The notes: a model not told the origin generated them from the letters alone. A DNA stretch of 64,000 bases from Cryobacterium glaciale (GCF_004402535.1 NZ_SOEY01000002.1:148883-212882), one strand, 5' to 3'; positions 52,929 to 64,000 are shown, counted from the first letter of the stretch. Numbers and translations are program-made.

Positions 52929-52947
52929 GCCGCCGCGGACATCCGCT

Positions 52948-53844
52948 CTACGGCCGGCGGAGCAGCGCACCCTCCTGCCGGCAGGTAGCGGCGGCGGTGA
53001 GCATGGCGTCGCCCAGCAGGGCCTGCCAGGCGGCGGTATCCTGCGGCACCCCGTCGTTCACGATCGTGCAAACGGATGCCGCCAGCGTCGCGTCCCCGGC
53101 ACCCATCGTGTCGATGATCGGGCCGTCGAGCTCAGCGATCGGCACGCTGATCAGCCCATTGTTCGCGAACGATACCGAGGCGCCCAGGCGCCCGGCTGTC
53201 GCCAGCACTGTGTTGGCGCCCGCGTCGACGAGCCGTTCCCGCAGCTCATCGAGCGTGCTGTCGTACAGCAGATCGGCGTCTTCATCGCCCACCTTGACGA
53301 GCAGGCTGCGCGCGGCGAGCGCTTCGAAGTTTCGCACGAACCGCGGCCCGTCATGCAGCATGCCAGCTCGCGGGTTGGGGTCGATCACGAGGCGACGATC
53401 CGGGTCGGAGACGCAGGCGGCGAAGGCTTCGGTCTGCGCGGTGTCGTCGAACGGAAAACAGCTCACGACGACGAGCTCGGCAGCCTCGAGAGCCGCGCGC
53501 TCGGCCGCACCGAACTCGATGCGGCGCGCTTTCGCGGCGTCGTTGAAGAAATAGCGGGGCTCTCCGTCGGTGCGGTCGGACACCGCCCGCGACGACCCGA
53601 GCGGGCCGGCGGTCGCGATGAGCTCCACCCCGTACTGGTCGAGGAAAGCGCGAAGGACCGCGCCGTCGGAGTCGTCGCCGACCATGGCGATCAGGGCCGT
53701 CGGGACCCCGAGCACGGCCAGGCCAACGGCCACGTTGAGGGCGGCGCCGCCGGCGAATTCCCGGCTCGCCTCCGAGTCACGCAGTACGTCAATCAGGGCG
53801 TCACCGACGACGACGACACGGGCGGGGGCATTGAGTTCCGGCAT
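52948..53844 (-). CDS. PfkB-family carbohydrate kinase
   Basis: 298 residues. GDALIDVLRD, FAGGAALNVAVGLAVLG (substrate glycine pair) and the catalytic DTMGAGDATLAASV anion-hole motif. Fructokinase-like; the exact sugar is not determined. The ATG at 53844 follows AGAGAGTGG; the open frame upstream to 53961 is not part of the domain. Confidence 0.88.
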   Translation of the reverse strand: MPELNAPARVVVVGDALIDVLRDSEASREFAGGAALNVAVGLAVLGVPTALIAMVGDDSDGAVLRAFLDQYGVELIATAGPLGSSRAVSDRTDGEPRYFFNDAAKARRIEFGAAERAALEAAELVVVSCFPFDDTAQTEAFAACVSDPDRRLVIDPNPRAGMLHDGPRFVRNFEALAARSLLVKVGDEDADLLYDSTLDELRERLVDAGANTVLATAGRLGASVSFANNGLISVPIAELDGPIIDTMGAGDATLAASVCTIVNDGVPQDTAAWQALLGDAMLTAAATCRQEGALLRRP

Positions 53845-53951
53845 GGTCCACTCTCTTCGAAGCCGCGAGGCATGAGCTCGGTCGGCACTCACAAGGCTAG
53901 ACCCGGCTCGTGGCCGGTGCGGCGACAACCGCGCTCGACCAGAACAGAAAG

Positions 53952-53989
53952 CAGCCGGCACGAGGAGTCCATTCTCCTCGTGCCGGCTG
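53952..53989 (-). terminator. terminator downstream of the small membrane gene
   Basis: A 16-bp perfect stem (CAGCCGGCACGAGGAG and its complement) with a TCCATT loop, followed on the minus strand by a T-rich stretch. Confidence 0.8.
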
Positions 53990-54007
53990 TTCTGGAACCA
54001 TGCAGTG

Positions 54008-54172
54008 CTAGACGCTCTTGCGTCCTGACATCGACCGCATCAGGAACATGATCACCGCGATGATCGCGAGCACGATACCGACCCAGAGCAGGAATTGAAG
54101 CGACTGCACCAGACCTCCGGTAATGAGCAGCACCACCGCAACAACGGCCACAATGATGAGTAACGGGTTCAT
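54008..54172 (-). CDS. small membrane protein, 54 residues
   Basis: The frame starts MNPLLIIVAVVAVVLLITGG, continues with a second helix (FLLWVGIVLAIIAVIMFLM) and ends MSGRKSV. AAAGG lies 7-11 nt before the ATG and a strong terminator follows 19 bp after the stop, so it is a real transcription unit. Two short helices joined by GLVQSLQ are visible. Function unknown; homologues are common small DUF-type membrane proteins in actinobacteria, often stress-induced. Confidence 0.82.
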   Translation of the reverse strand: MNPLLIIVAVVAVVLLITGGLVQSLQFLLWVGIVLAIIAVIMFLMRSMSGRKSV

Positions 54173-54289
54173 AGTCCGACCTTTCATTTGATGCGCGGGA
54201 AGATCCCGATTGCAGCGATACTACCCCCTTGTGGGGGCCGGAAGTAGATGCCGCGTGCGGCATCTACTTCCGTGTCATCACTGCGCGGT

Positions 54290-56455
<2,166 letters not shown>

Positions 56456-56459
<4 letters not shown>

Positions 56460-57667
56460 GAGTGACCTCCTTTCAACAAAGCGGATGCGGGAGCGCGGCT
56501 GGAAAATCGGTCCGGCCGAAAGGCCCTCCACCGATCGTCGGCGATTCCCTCGATGAGCTGGAGACAGTGCTCGGCGGCGACCGGGGTGAGCAGTACGCCG
56601 TGGCGAAAGAATCCGGTGGCGATGATGAGGCCTGGAATGTCGCCGTCCGTGCCCGAATCGACGCGACCGAGGAGCGGCGCGTTGTCGGGAGTTCCCGGCC
56701 TGGCGCGGGCGGTCGTTTCGATCAGTTCGAGCTCGCTCACCGCCGGCACCAGCACCTGGGCGTCCCGCAAGAGCTGATAAACGCCGCCGGCCGACACCAC
56801 GCCCGAGCCGTCTTCGCGCTGCGTGGCTCCGATCACGAGCGTTCCGTCGGTGCGCGGAACCAGATACACCGGCACACCGTGCACCAGTCCGCGAACCGTG
56901 CAGGTGAGCAGTGGCTGCAGGGGCTCGGGCACCCGCAGCCGCAGAATATCCCCGTAAACCGGGCGAAGCGGAAGCTTCAGATGCTCTGGCAACCCGTCCA
57001 GCGCGGCCGCTCCGAGCCCATTGGCCACGACCACGTCGGTGGCTGTGACCGTGGAACCATCGAAAAGGGCGACGCCAGTGACGCGGGAGGAGGCATCCGC
57101 TGAATGCAGCAACCCGCTGGCCTGCACGCGAATGACGGCGTCGTGGCCGTGGTGCGCGAGCTCCAACAGGATGCGCGCGGTGAGCCGGCGCGGGTCGACC
57201 TGGTGGTCTTGCCCCACCACAAAGGCGCTCGAGATCTGGGGACTGAGCAGCGGTTCGAGCACCCGGGCTTCGCGAATGGTGATTGGCTCGACGCCCAGTC
57301 CGTTGGCTAGCTGCACGCCGCGCAGGTCGGCGAGCGCCTGCCGGTCGGCCTCGTCGGCACCGACGTTCAGGGTTCTCGTGCGCTGGTATCCGGTCGCGTC
57401 GCTATCGGGTCCGAGCGAGTCGATGAAGGCGGGGTACAGCGTCGAGGAGGCGAGCATGAGCTCGAGCAGCGCCTCTTCCTGGTAGTGCAGTTCGCTGACC
57501 GCGGCGAGCATTCCGGCCGCAGCAAAGGTGGCACCACCAGCCGGATCCGGGTCGATGACGACCACCGTGCGTCCGGACTGCGCTACCGCCCAGGCGATGC
57601 CGAGCCCGATCACGCCGCCGCCGATGACGGCTACGTCGACCGACCGGTGTGAGCGCCGCTCACTCAT
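56456..57667 (-). CDS. thiO: glycine oxidase ThiO
   Basis: 403 residues. FAD GxGxxG motif in VAVIGGGVIGLGIAWAVAQ, DAO-type C-terminal region (VIGATQREDG, LIIATGFFRHGVLLTP). It makes dehydroglycine for ThiG, the aerobic route. First gene of thiO-thiS-thiG-thiF; divergent from thiE with only 43 bp between, leaving no room for a TPP riboswitch. Confidence 0.92.
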
Positions 57668-57710
57668 CGCGTGCACCGAGGCTGGGCCGAAGCCCTTTAG
57701 GGTTGGTCGC

Positions 57711-58355
57711 ATGGACCCGATCACCGCCCGGCTGTATCTCTGCACCAATGCCCGCAAGAGCCGCGGCGATTTCGCCGACTTCGTGACGGCGGCGTACTCC
57801 GGCGGGGTCGACATCATCCAACTGCGCGACAAGAGCATCGATGCCGCCGAGGAGCTCGACTATCTCGAGATTCTGCGTTCGGTCGCCGACAAGCAAGCAC
57901 GGCTCTGGGCGGTCAACGACCGCGCGGATATCGCCGTTCTCGCTGGCGCGCCGGTTTTTCACGTCGGCCAGACGGATCTGCCGTTGCCCGCAGCACGCAG
58001 TCTGCTCGGCGACGCCGCCCGCATCGGGTTGTCCACCCACACCACCGAACAAGTGGATGCCGCCCTTGTCGCCGACCGTCTCGACTATTTTTGCGTCGGC
58101 CCGGTCTGGGCAACGCCCACGAAACCCGGTCGGGCAGCGGTTGGAACCGGCCTGCTGCGCTATGCGGCCGAGCAGAGCGCAGCAGCTGGCAGCGTGCGCC
58201 CGTGGTTTGCGATCGGAGGCATCGACCTTCACACCATCGATCAGGTGGTCGACGCCGGAGCTACCCGGGTAGTGGTGGTGCGCGCGATCACCGACGCCGA
58301 CGACCCGACGGATGCCGCGAGGCGGCTGCTCGCCAGCCTCCCGCCGCTCGGCTAG
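57711..58355 (+). CDS. thiE: thiamine-phosphate synthase
   Basis: 214 residues. Motifs DIIQLRDKSID, LWAVNDRADIAVLAGA, FHVGQTDLPL, IGLSTHT, YFCVGPVWATPTKPG and FAIGGID. It joins HMP-PP and thiazole phosphate. A TAGGGT box 7 nt before the ATG fits a leaderless mRNA. Confidence 0.95.
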   Translation: MDPITARLYLCTNARKSRGDFADFVTAAYSGGVDIIQLRDKSIDAAEELDYLEILRSVADKQARLWAVNDRADIAVLAGAPVFHVGQTDLPLPAARSLLGDAARIGLSTHTTEQVDAALVADRLDYFCVGPVWATPTKPGRAAVGTGLLRYAAEQSAAAGSVRPWFAIGGIDLHTIDQVVDAGATRVVVVRAITDADDPTDAARRLLASLPPLG

Positions 58356-58383
58356 TCGCACCCGGGTGGTCACCGCGTTCATC

Positions 58384-59931
58384 TCACGCCCGCACTAACT
58401 GCCGAGGGGCATCGAAGAAGTCGAGTTCAAACCGAGCCGAGGTCGCAAACGCCTGACGCATCGCCGCGCGTTCCGCGTTCGACGCCGTCGCTGCCACGTC
58501 GTCGGTGAGGGCGATAGCTTGCTTCGTGGCCGCGGCGAATTCCTCATCGGAATACGTCTCCAGCCAGGCGGCATAGGGATGCGCGGCCGTTTCGGTGCGC
58601 GACAAATACGCGGCATGCAGGCGGTCACCGACGTTGGCATACAGCCAGAAACAGGGCAACAGAGCGGCGAGAAGCACCGCATAGTTTCCGGCCGCGCCGG
58701 CTGCGAGCAGGTGCTCCAGATAGCCCGTCGTCACCGGGCCGGCTTCGCTGGGCTCCGGTTGCTGCCCAAGCCAACTTCGATGCAATTCCAGCTCGACATC
58801 GCGGCATCGCGCTGCCGAATCGGCGAGAAAACATTGCGCGCTCGCGGTCGGCGCGAGCTCACTGGCCCGCGCGAGCACGCTCGCGTAGGTGCCGAGATAG
58901 AGCGCATCCTGGGCCAGATAATAGGAGAAATCTTCCTCGGCGAGTGTGCCGCTGCCGAGGTCAGTAATGAACGGGAGGTCGAAAATTTGCAGGCGAGTCA
59001 GCTCGACGTCTCGCCACAGTGTCGAGCTGAAGGTCGGTGTCGAGCTGAACGCCGCCGAACCGGCGGGAATCGGTGACGTGCCTGCCGAGTCGGCGAACAG
59101 TCGATGAAAGTGGTGGATCGGGCCGTTTCCCTGGCCGACCCCAAGCTCGTCGGCGTGGGCCAGCGCGTCCTGGAGCCAGTCTTTCACTTCGGCCAGGGAC
59201 TGCGCCCAATCACCAGTTCTGGCCTGCACCGTGGCCATCGCCGAGGAGAGGGAGCATCCGGTGCCGTGGGTGTTTGTGGTGCGGATACGTGGCAAGGCGA
59301 CCTCGACCACGCTCTGCGCAAGCCGCCCGTTGGTGTTGACCAGGGCATCCGGGCAGCTGGTTTCGTTGAGATGGCCGCCCTTGACCAGAACGGTAGCGCC
59401 GGTGCTGTCCGACAATCTTTTGCCCTGCTCGAGGGCCTCCGCCCAGTTGGCCGCCGGCCGCTCACCGAGCAAAATGGCCAGCTCGGGAACGTTGGGCGTG
59501 ACCAGGTCGACCTGCAAAATCAGGTCACGCAGCGCCTGCTCGGCTGCCGGGTCGAGCAGGCGGTCGCCGCTCGTGGCCACCATGACCGGGTCGAGTACGA
59601 CCAGCGGCGGACGGCACCGGGAGAGCCAGTCGCGCACCTCGGTGATCACATCGAGCTGCGCCAGCATACCGATCTTGACGGCGTCGATGGTCACATCGTC
59701 ACTCACGGCGTTCAATTGCTCGCGCAGAAAAGCGATCGGCGGGATGTGAACCGAGCGCACCCCGCGCGTATTCTGCGCCACCAACGCACTCACCACAGCC
59801 ATGCCGTACCCGCCGTTGGCCGCAATGCTCTTGAGGTCGGCCTGAATGCCGGCACCGCCGGTCGGATCCGTCCCCGCGATACTGAGGATTCGGGGAATCT
59901 GCCGCAGGGCAAGCAGGGTTCGATCGATCAT
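58384..59931 (-). CDS. ThiD-TenA fusion: HMP/HMP-P kinase and aminopyrimidine aminohydrolase
   Basis: 515 residues. Residues 1-260 are ThiD (ILSIAGTDPTGGAGIQADLKS, GTGCSLSSA); 290-515 are TenA (YYLAQDALYL with the Asp, ALLPCFWLYANVG with the catalytic Cys, RFELDFFDAP with the Glu). ThiD phosphorylates HMP twice; TenA salvages amino-HMP from degraded thiamine. The ATG at 59931 is preferred because GAAGGA sits 9 nt upstream; the ATG at 59940 directly abuts it. A TPP riboswitch precedes the gene. Confidence 0.92.
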   Translation of the reverse strand: MIDRTLLALRQIPRILSIAGTDPTGGAGIQADLKSIAANGGYGMAVVSALVAQNTRGVRSVHIPPIAFLREQLNAVSDDVTIDAVKIGMLAQLDVITEVRDWLSRCRPPLVVLDPVMVATSGDRLLDPAAEQALRDLILQVDLVTPNVPELAILLGERPAANWAEALEQGKRLSDSTGATVLVKGGHLNETSCPDALVNTNGRLAQSVVEVALPRIRTTNTHGTGCSLSSAMATVQARTGDWAQSLAEVKDWLQDALAHADELGVGQGNGPIHHFHRLFADSAGTSPIPAGSAAFSSTPTFSSTLWRDVELTRLQIFDLPFITDLGSGTLAEEDFSYYLAQDALYLGTYASVLARASELAPTASAQCFLADSAARCRDVELELHRSWLGQQPEPSEAGPVTTGYLEHLLAAGAAGNYAVLLAALLPCFWLYANVGDRLHAAYLSRTETAAHPYAAWLETYSDEEFAAATKQAIALTDDVAATASNAERAAMRQAFATSARFELDFFDAPRQLVRA

Positions 59932-59940
59932 CCGTGACAT

Positions 59941-60017
59941 TCCTTCGCTAGTACTAACTAGACAGGTTCAACGGGTAGTGATCTCAGCACGCACAGTATG
60001 TGCGGCACCCCGTGTCA
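59941..60017 (-). ncRNA. TPP riboswitch
   Basis: On the minus strand GGGGTGC, a P3 hairpin (CGCACATACTGTGCG), the core GCTGAGAT, then ACCCGTTGAACCTGTCTAG and TAGTACTAGCGAAGGA, which is the THI-box order. The final AAGGA is also the ribosome binding site of the gene, so ligand binding can mask translation initiation. Confidence 0.95.
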
Positions 60018-60096
60018 AGACTCCAGCCTATACGCGGACACGGATCCAGCACGCGACACCGCGGAAGTCGCGTCCGCCCGCCTGTGACGACCTGCT

Positions 60097-60402
60097 CTAG
60101 TGCACCGGTTTGCGCGGGGCTTCACCTGACAGTTCGCGGAGCGCGGCCAGGTGGCCGCCGATGGCCGTGTGCCCGCGCGGAGTGAGGGCGGCGGTCGTCG
60201 TCCGCCGGGCATCCGCTCGTGCGGGCGATGCCTGCTTCACGGTCACCACGTAGTCCAGCTCGATCAGGTTGCGGATGGTCTTCGACGGAGTCGCCTCGCT
60301 CAGTTCCAATATTGCGGCGATAGCGGTGAATTCTGCAACGCCGGTCGCCCGCAGCAGCGCGCACGGCCTCACTCCGGTTGGTGAGTGGATTGCTTTGTCG
60401 AA
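60097..60402 (-). pseudogene. winged-helix regulator, 5' end disrupted
   Basis: The protein FTAIAAILELSEATPSKTIRNL and ALTPRGHTAIGGHLAALREL match the small MarR/ArsR-like winged-helix family. The typical N-terminal residues (DKAIHSPTGVRPCALL) are present in frame from 60402, but a TGA (60403-60405) comes directly before them and no ATG, GTG or TTG lies in that stretch. Initiation at GTG 60372 would lose the first helix. Probably inactive or truncated. Confidence 0.6.
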
Positions 60403-60409
60403 TCAGGGG

Positions 60410-60538
60410 TTAACCGACCCGGAGCAGTTCCCGCGAGTTGGTCAGGTCGTAGATGGCCGAACTGAAGAGGGCTATGACGAACCCGACCCCCTCGGTCGCG
60501 ACGGCAGGCTTTAAACGGTCGCAAATTGCGTCGACCGA
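60410..60538 (-). pseudogene. remnant of a membrane protein
   Basis: Between two in-frame stops the frame reads DAICDRLKPAVATEGVGFVI and ALFSSAIYDLTNSRELLRVG, with one hydrophobic helix. This looks like the C-terminus of a small membrane protein that normally precedes such a regulator. No start codon. Confidence 0.45.
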
Positions 60539-60658
60539 TTATCTCTGGTCCGTCATCGCCAGGTCGACGAGGTCCGGGCGCATGGCCGCCAGCTCGATGG
60601 CGAGCTGGGCACTCAGGGAAAACCCGACTACCGCCGCTGGAGCCCGCGTGCACGAGAG
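60539..60658 (-). pseudogene. alpha/beta hydrolase fragment
   Basis: 39 codons flanked by stops read TRAPAAVVGFSLSAQLAIEL and AAMRPDLVDLA. This is the nucleophile-elbow region of an alpha/beta hydrolase (GFSLSA in place of GxSxG). The rest of the gene is absent. Confidence 0.55.
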
Positions 60659-60684
60659 TCAGACTCTCCTGTGGATCGCCTGCG

Positions 60685-61686
60685 TCATGACGTGACTTCC
60701 TTTGAGTCTCCTGGCGCTGCGGAGTTACCGTCTCGAAGAGTGGCCAGGAGGGCTGCCGGCGTTTCGGGATCATCGAGAGTGATCGCAAACTGCTTCTGAT
60801 TCGTTGTGGTCACGATCAGCCCCGGCCCCTTCCTCAGAATGACAGCGGATCGTCCGGGCATGATTCGATACCCCCACCCGCCCCACTCGGTGGGGCGGAG
60901 TTCCGCCGCCTCGATCATGTCAATGGCTTCTAAACGGATGCGTTTCAACGGAATTCGAAATATCGCCGAGACCACCCGCAGACCGCGCCAATCGGCGGTC
61001 ACTCGGAGGCGGATGAACGATGCAACCAGCAGAATCGCTGCACTCATCACCGCTATGCCGAAGAACTGGTCGGATACTCGCCCGTCGATGACCGCCGGTC
61101 CATAGATCACGGAGCCGAGAACGATCAGTCCAATCGCCACCCAAGCGAACATGTTTCCCGTGATCGTTTGGGACCACGCGCCCGTCTCACTGGGCGCGAA
61201 TTCGAATCGTCTCGCGACGTCCGTCGCCTCGACGCGGGGCTTGGGCGAGATTGCAAACGGGATGAGCCCATAGCCTGCAGCGACAATCGATACGATGACC
61301 CACGGCCCCAGTACGACCTCATACGGGTCGCCCACCTGCATCGTCAGACCCGCCGAAAGTAGCCACGTGACGGCGCCCATCCCGCCAAACACACCCAGAA
61401 AGAAGTAGGTTCCGCGCCTGGCCCGCGCGCTGATTCCTGGCCAAAAACTTACCGCGACGCCGGCAACGGCGGGCACACCGCTCAATGCGAGGTTCAAGGC
61501 GAGCAACGTTCCAACAGCCATCGCGTCGTCGGCTGGTCCCGAACCTGACCAATGCGAGGCGAGCTCGGCCGGAAGCGCGTCCCGCCAAGCCAACCACGAG
61601 ATGATCACCACCAGCACCGGCACGCACAAGGATGCCCCGGCCAGGCTTCTCCGGGTTATCTCGGCCCTCATATTCTTGTCACTCAT
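60685..61686 (-). CDS. DUF1648 membrane protein
   Basis: 333 residues. DUF1648 region at the N-terminus (VLVVIISWLAWRDALPAELASHWSG), six or so helices, and a C-terminal PH-like stretch (WGGWGYRIMPGRSAVILRKG). Overlaps the upstream GntR gene by 4 nt, an arrangement typical of YtrA-like regulators and their membrane partners. Function unknown. Confidence 0.82.
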   Translation of the reverse strand: MSDKNMRAEITRRSLAGASLCVPVLVVIISWLAWRDALPAELASHWSGSGPADDAMAVGTLLALNLALSGVPAVAGVAVSFWPGISARARRGTYFFLGVFGGMGAVTWLLSAGLTMQVGDPYEVVLGPWVIVSIVAAGYGLIPFAISPKPRVEATDVARRFEFAPSETGAWSQTITGNMFAWVAIGLIVLGSVIYGPAVIDGRVSDQFFGIAVMSAAILLVASFIRLRVTADWRGLRVVSAIFRIPLKRIRLEAIDMIEAAELRPTEWGGWGYRIMPGRSAVILRKGPGLIVTTTNQKQFAITLDDPETPAALLATLRDGNSAAPGDSKEVTS

Positions 61687-62039
61687 GTAGCCCCACCCCT
61701 CTGGATCAATCGCAAAATATCTGGCTGCGTCAGCCCCAACTTGCGCGCCTCATTCATCAATTCGGCCACCAACTCGGTCACGCGAATAAGTCCGGCGCCA
61801 GCGTCTTGGCGCACGAACGCCCCGCGCCCCTGACGCATTTCAATCACACCGTCGTCCCGCAGTTGCGCGTATGCCCGCAAGACCGTGTGCATGTTCACTC
61901 GCAAAGACTTTGCCAGATCACGTGCAGGAGGCAGCCGGTCGCCAGGTTTCAGTTCACCGTTCACGACCCCGGAACGCACCTGCACGGCGATCTGCGCGGC
62001 CAGCGACACCGTCAAAGCCGCATCCACCACGAACAACAT
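61683..62039 (-). CDS. GntR-family regulator (YtrA type)
   Basis: 118 residues. Winged helix: LAAQIAVQVRSGVVNGELKPG, LPPARDLAKSLRVNMHTVLRA, MRQGRGAFV; only a short C-terminal tail as in YtrA. It probably represses its own operon. A TAGTGT box 7 nt before the ATG suggests a leaderless mRNA. The frame open to 62081 is not used. Confidence 0.88.
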   Translation of the reverse strand: MLFVVDAALTVSLAAQIAVQVRSGVVNGELKPGDRLPPARDLAKSLRVNMHTVLRAYAQLRDDGVIEMRQGRGAFVRQDAGAGLIRVTELVAELMNEARKLGLTQPDILRLIQRGGAT

Positions 62040-62214
62040 GTTTATAACACTACTAGAACAATCCACTCTGACAGACGGCACCGACCATGAAGCGCATCGA
62101 GCCGACGTCGGTAGCGGTTGCCTCAGAGGCCTCGGTAGACCTCATAGCGCCAGGGGCTGTGGCACATCTAGCTCGGAGCCCCAGGCACTCCCGACGGTTA
62201 GCAGGTCGTGCGCG

Positions 62215-63216
62215 TTATGCGTCCTTCGCCTCGATCTGCCGGGCCCAGTCGATGATCAGGCGCATACCGTCGGTAAAACTCGGCTCGTGCGGACGGTTGA
62301 GAAACGCGTGGAAGGTTCCGGGCAGCACGTGGTAATCCACTGCGACCCCGGCCGCTGAAAGTTCCTGGGCGAACTGGCCGCCGGAGGAACGCATCGAGTC
62401 CCGATCGGCGTCGACCATGAGCGTCGGTGGAAAGTTTTGGAGGGCGTGGCCGCCAGCAAATGCGTGTGGTTCCGCCAATGCGGTTCGCGTACCGGCGTAG
62501 TAGAGATTTGTCAGGTTCAGGAGCATCGGCGTATGCACAAAACGGCGCGGACCGCGGAGGCGGCCGCGCAACCGACGCGACCGCTTCGGCAGTGCCGCAT
62601 GGAACAGCCCGTACGCGAAGAACGCACCGACGAGAGCGTCAGCACCGCCGTCCGCCAGCCGAAGGACGGCGCCGGCCGACAAACAAGCACCGGCGCTGGC
62701 TCCGCCCAGAATGACCTCGTTAGGTGAATCGCTCTGCACCTCCCTGACGACGGCCACGACATCGTCAACGGGGACGGGATAGTGGACGCCTGGGCTCCGA
62801 CCGAACCCGTTCGGTGACCGACGAATCGTTGAGATTCTTGCGAGTCGATAGGCAACGGTGACGACGGTGAATCCCGCTGCGGCCAGTGTTCGCGCGACCT
62901 CATGCGACTCGGGCTGGTCGAGGCTGCCCCTGAAGAATCCTCCCCCGTGAATCCACACGATCGTTGCAGATTTGACTGACGCCGTGCCGACGGGCGGCGA
63001 GTACCAACGCACCGGTATCGAGCCGTGCAGGCCCTCGATTATTCTGTCCACAGAATCGACAGCCTGATCGAGCGACTTCACGCTGTCGACGCCCGGAAAA
63101 TGGGCCCGGGCAGCAACAACAGACGATTCCCCATTCGTGAACCCTAGCGCGCCCGGCCTGCGGCGCTTGTTCGGGTGAGTGGCGGCATCCGCTTCGAGCC
63201 GTGAGTTCCAAGCCAT
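62215..63216 (-). CDS. HSL-type alpha/beta hydrolase (esterase/lipase)
   Basis: 333 residues. Oxyanion motif WIHGGGFFRGS, nucleophile elbow GGASAGACLS, acid in VDADRDSM, and His in PGTFHAFLN. A carboxylesterase of the hormone-sensitive lipase family. Start uncertain; the first 30 residues are weakly conserved. Monocistronic. Confidence 0.88.
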   Translation of the reverse strand: MAWNSRLEADAATHPNKRRRPGALGFTNGESSVVAARAHFPGVDSVKSLDQAVDSVDRIIEGLHGSIPVRWYSPPVGTASVKSATIVWIHGGGFFRGSLDQPESHEVARTLAAAGFTVVTVAYRLARISTIRRSPNGFGRSPGVHYPVPVDDVVAVVREVQSDSPNEVILGGASAGACLSAGAVLRLADGGADALVGAFFAYGLFHAALPKRSRRLRGRLRGPRRFVHTPMLLNLTNLYYAGTRTALAEPHAFAGGHALQNFPPTLMVDADRDSMRSSGGQFAQELSAAGVAVDYHVLPGTFHAFLNRPHEPSFTDGMRLIIDWARQIEAKDA

Positions 63217-63286
63217 TCTGCCGCCGGAAATCGCTCAGAACTCACGGCTCGGCGAAAGAAACGTGCCAAGACTCACAGCTCGGCGA
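63195..63286. repeat. ACTCACGGCTCG repeats, three copies
   Basis: CGAGCCGTGAGTTC (63195-63208) is the exact reverse complement of 63238-63251, and a third copy with one change follows at 63271-63282. The first copy overlaps the start of the esterase gene. The same word is at 18593-18627. Confidence 0.75.
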
Positions 63287-63418
63287 GCGGATGCGGCGGC
63301 GCGCTCCCCTCCCGCGCGAATGGCGGGTGTCTACCCGACCGAACGCCAACTTCAGGCCACTTTTCACCCGAAATCACCGCGATTTCAATCTGCACGGGTC
63401 AACCGGCAGGAGGCAAAG

Positions 63419-63458
63419 AAAATCACCCCGGACTTCCACAGAAGTCCGAGGCGATTTT
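63419..63458. terminator. hairpin downstream of tRNA-Met
   Basis: AAAATC/GATTTT flanks with GGACTTC/GAAGTCC around CACA. On the minus strand the 3' arm ends in GATTTT, so it can terminate the tRNA transcript. Confidence 0.7.
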
Positions 63459-63471
63459 AGTGAATACCGTG

Positions 63472-63545
63472 TAGCGGGAGCGGGAATTGAACCCGCGACA
63501 CCACGATTATGAGCCGTGTGCTCTAACCAACTGAGCTACCCCGCC
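63472..63545 (-). tRNA. tRNA-Met (CAT)
   Basis: 74 nt. Acceptor GGCGGGG pairs with TCCCGCT, discriminator A; anticodon loop CTCATAA; T arm GCGGGTTCAATTCCCGC. The 5' base pair (G-T) and D arm fit the elongator tRNA-Met; a lysidine-type tRNA-Ile cannot be fully excluded. Confidence 0.9.
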
Positions 63546-63576
63546 GCGACTTGTCGGCTGTTCGCTTCCAAGCCTG

Positions 63577-63648
<72 letters not shown>

Positions 63649-63767
63649 AGAGCAACCAAAGAACAGTAGCAATGCCGCGTTTTTGGCAACCTAGAAACTT
63701 TATCACCCCGACAGCGCGCTCCAGACCACTTCCCCCACGCTACGGGCATCCAGCAGTGATGCCGTAA

Positions 63768-64000
<233 letters not shown>

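Noticed and set aside
53889..54263. 124-residue frame on the minus strand
   Set aside because: It overlaps the terminator and the better-supported 54-residue membrane gene in another frame, and has no domain.

Overview
The window is GC-rich chromosomal DNA of an actinobacterium, most likely a member of the Microbacteriaceae (Cryobacterium/Salinibacterium/Leifsonia-like). The reasons are the tRNA-Trp-secE-nusG-rplK-rplA block with an acidic NusG extension, a RamB-type regulator divergent from aceB, a hadAB-murB group, DUF3105 and DUF305 genes, many starts that look leaderless, and frequent GCGGATGC/GCATCCGC words. The genus is an inference. I see no phage, insertion sequence or CRISPR array; accessory content is limited to small gene clusters and dispersed palindromes.

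Layout. 1-2.75 kb: monosaccharide ABC importer (mmsA, start of a permease) with a LacI regulator; near-identical operators precede both. 2.9-8.0 kb: shikimate-dehydrogenase-like protein, a cbs-metB transsulfuration operon, and DUF3105 and DUF305 envelope proteins. 8.2-15.1 kb: ABC exporter, then an AglEFG-like alpha-glucoside importer with a divergent LacI regulator and CCGG-centred palindromic operators; a GH13 glucosidase begins at the right edge of the window. 15.2-16.3 kb: rplJ-rplL behind a leader terminator. 16.4-24.0 kb: MFS-MarR drug-efflux pair, TrcRS-like two-component system, lipoprotein, YqaJ-like nuclease, quinone oxidoreductase. 24.0-28.2 kb: an operon of three proteins with SipW-type signals, an ER-type signal peptidase and an LPXTG-type protein, behind a stem-loop-rich leader.

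28.4-36.1 kb: photolyase, malate synthase divergent from ramB, an ABC ATPase-like protein in which every catalytic motif is degenerate, and a succinate-semialdehyde dehydrogenase. 36.3-39.2 kb: rplA, rplK, nusG, secE and tRNA-Trp on the minus strand. 39.4-46.9 kb: aminotransferase, ABC-2 exporter, and an envelope-stress module (PspC-fused histidine kinase, LuxR-type regulator, divergent PspC/LiaF-like protein). 46.9-54.2 kb: murB-hadBA, GNAT, the metNIQ methionine importer, a HEAT-repeat protein, a PfkB sugar kinase and a 54-residue membrane protein. 54.3-60.0 kb: thiamine synthesis (thiO-thiS-thiG-thiF/rhodanese, thiE, and a thiD-tenA fusion behind a TPP riboswitch). 60.1-64 kb: decayed gene remnants, a GntR-DUF1648 pair, an HSL-type esterase, tRNA-Met, tRNA-Thr and the start of the glucosidase.

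The less ordinary content is the SipW/alternate-signal export operon, the intact but catalytically degenerate ABC ATPase, the PspC/LiaF module, and several families of dispersed palindromes, one of them inside a coding sequence.
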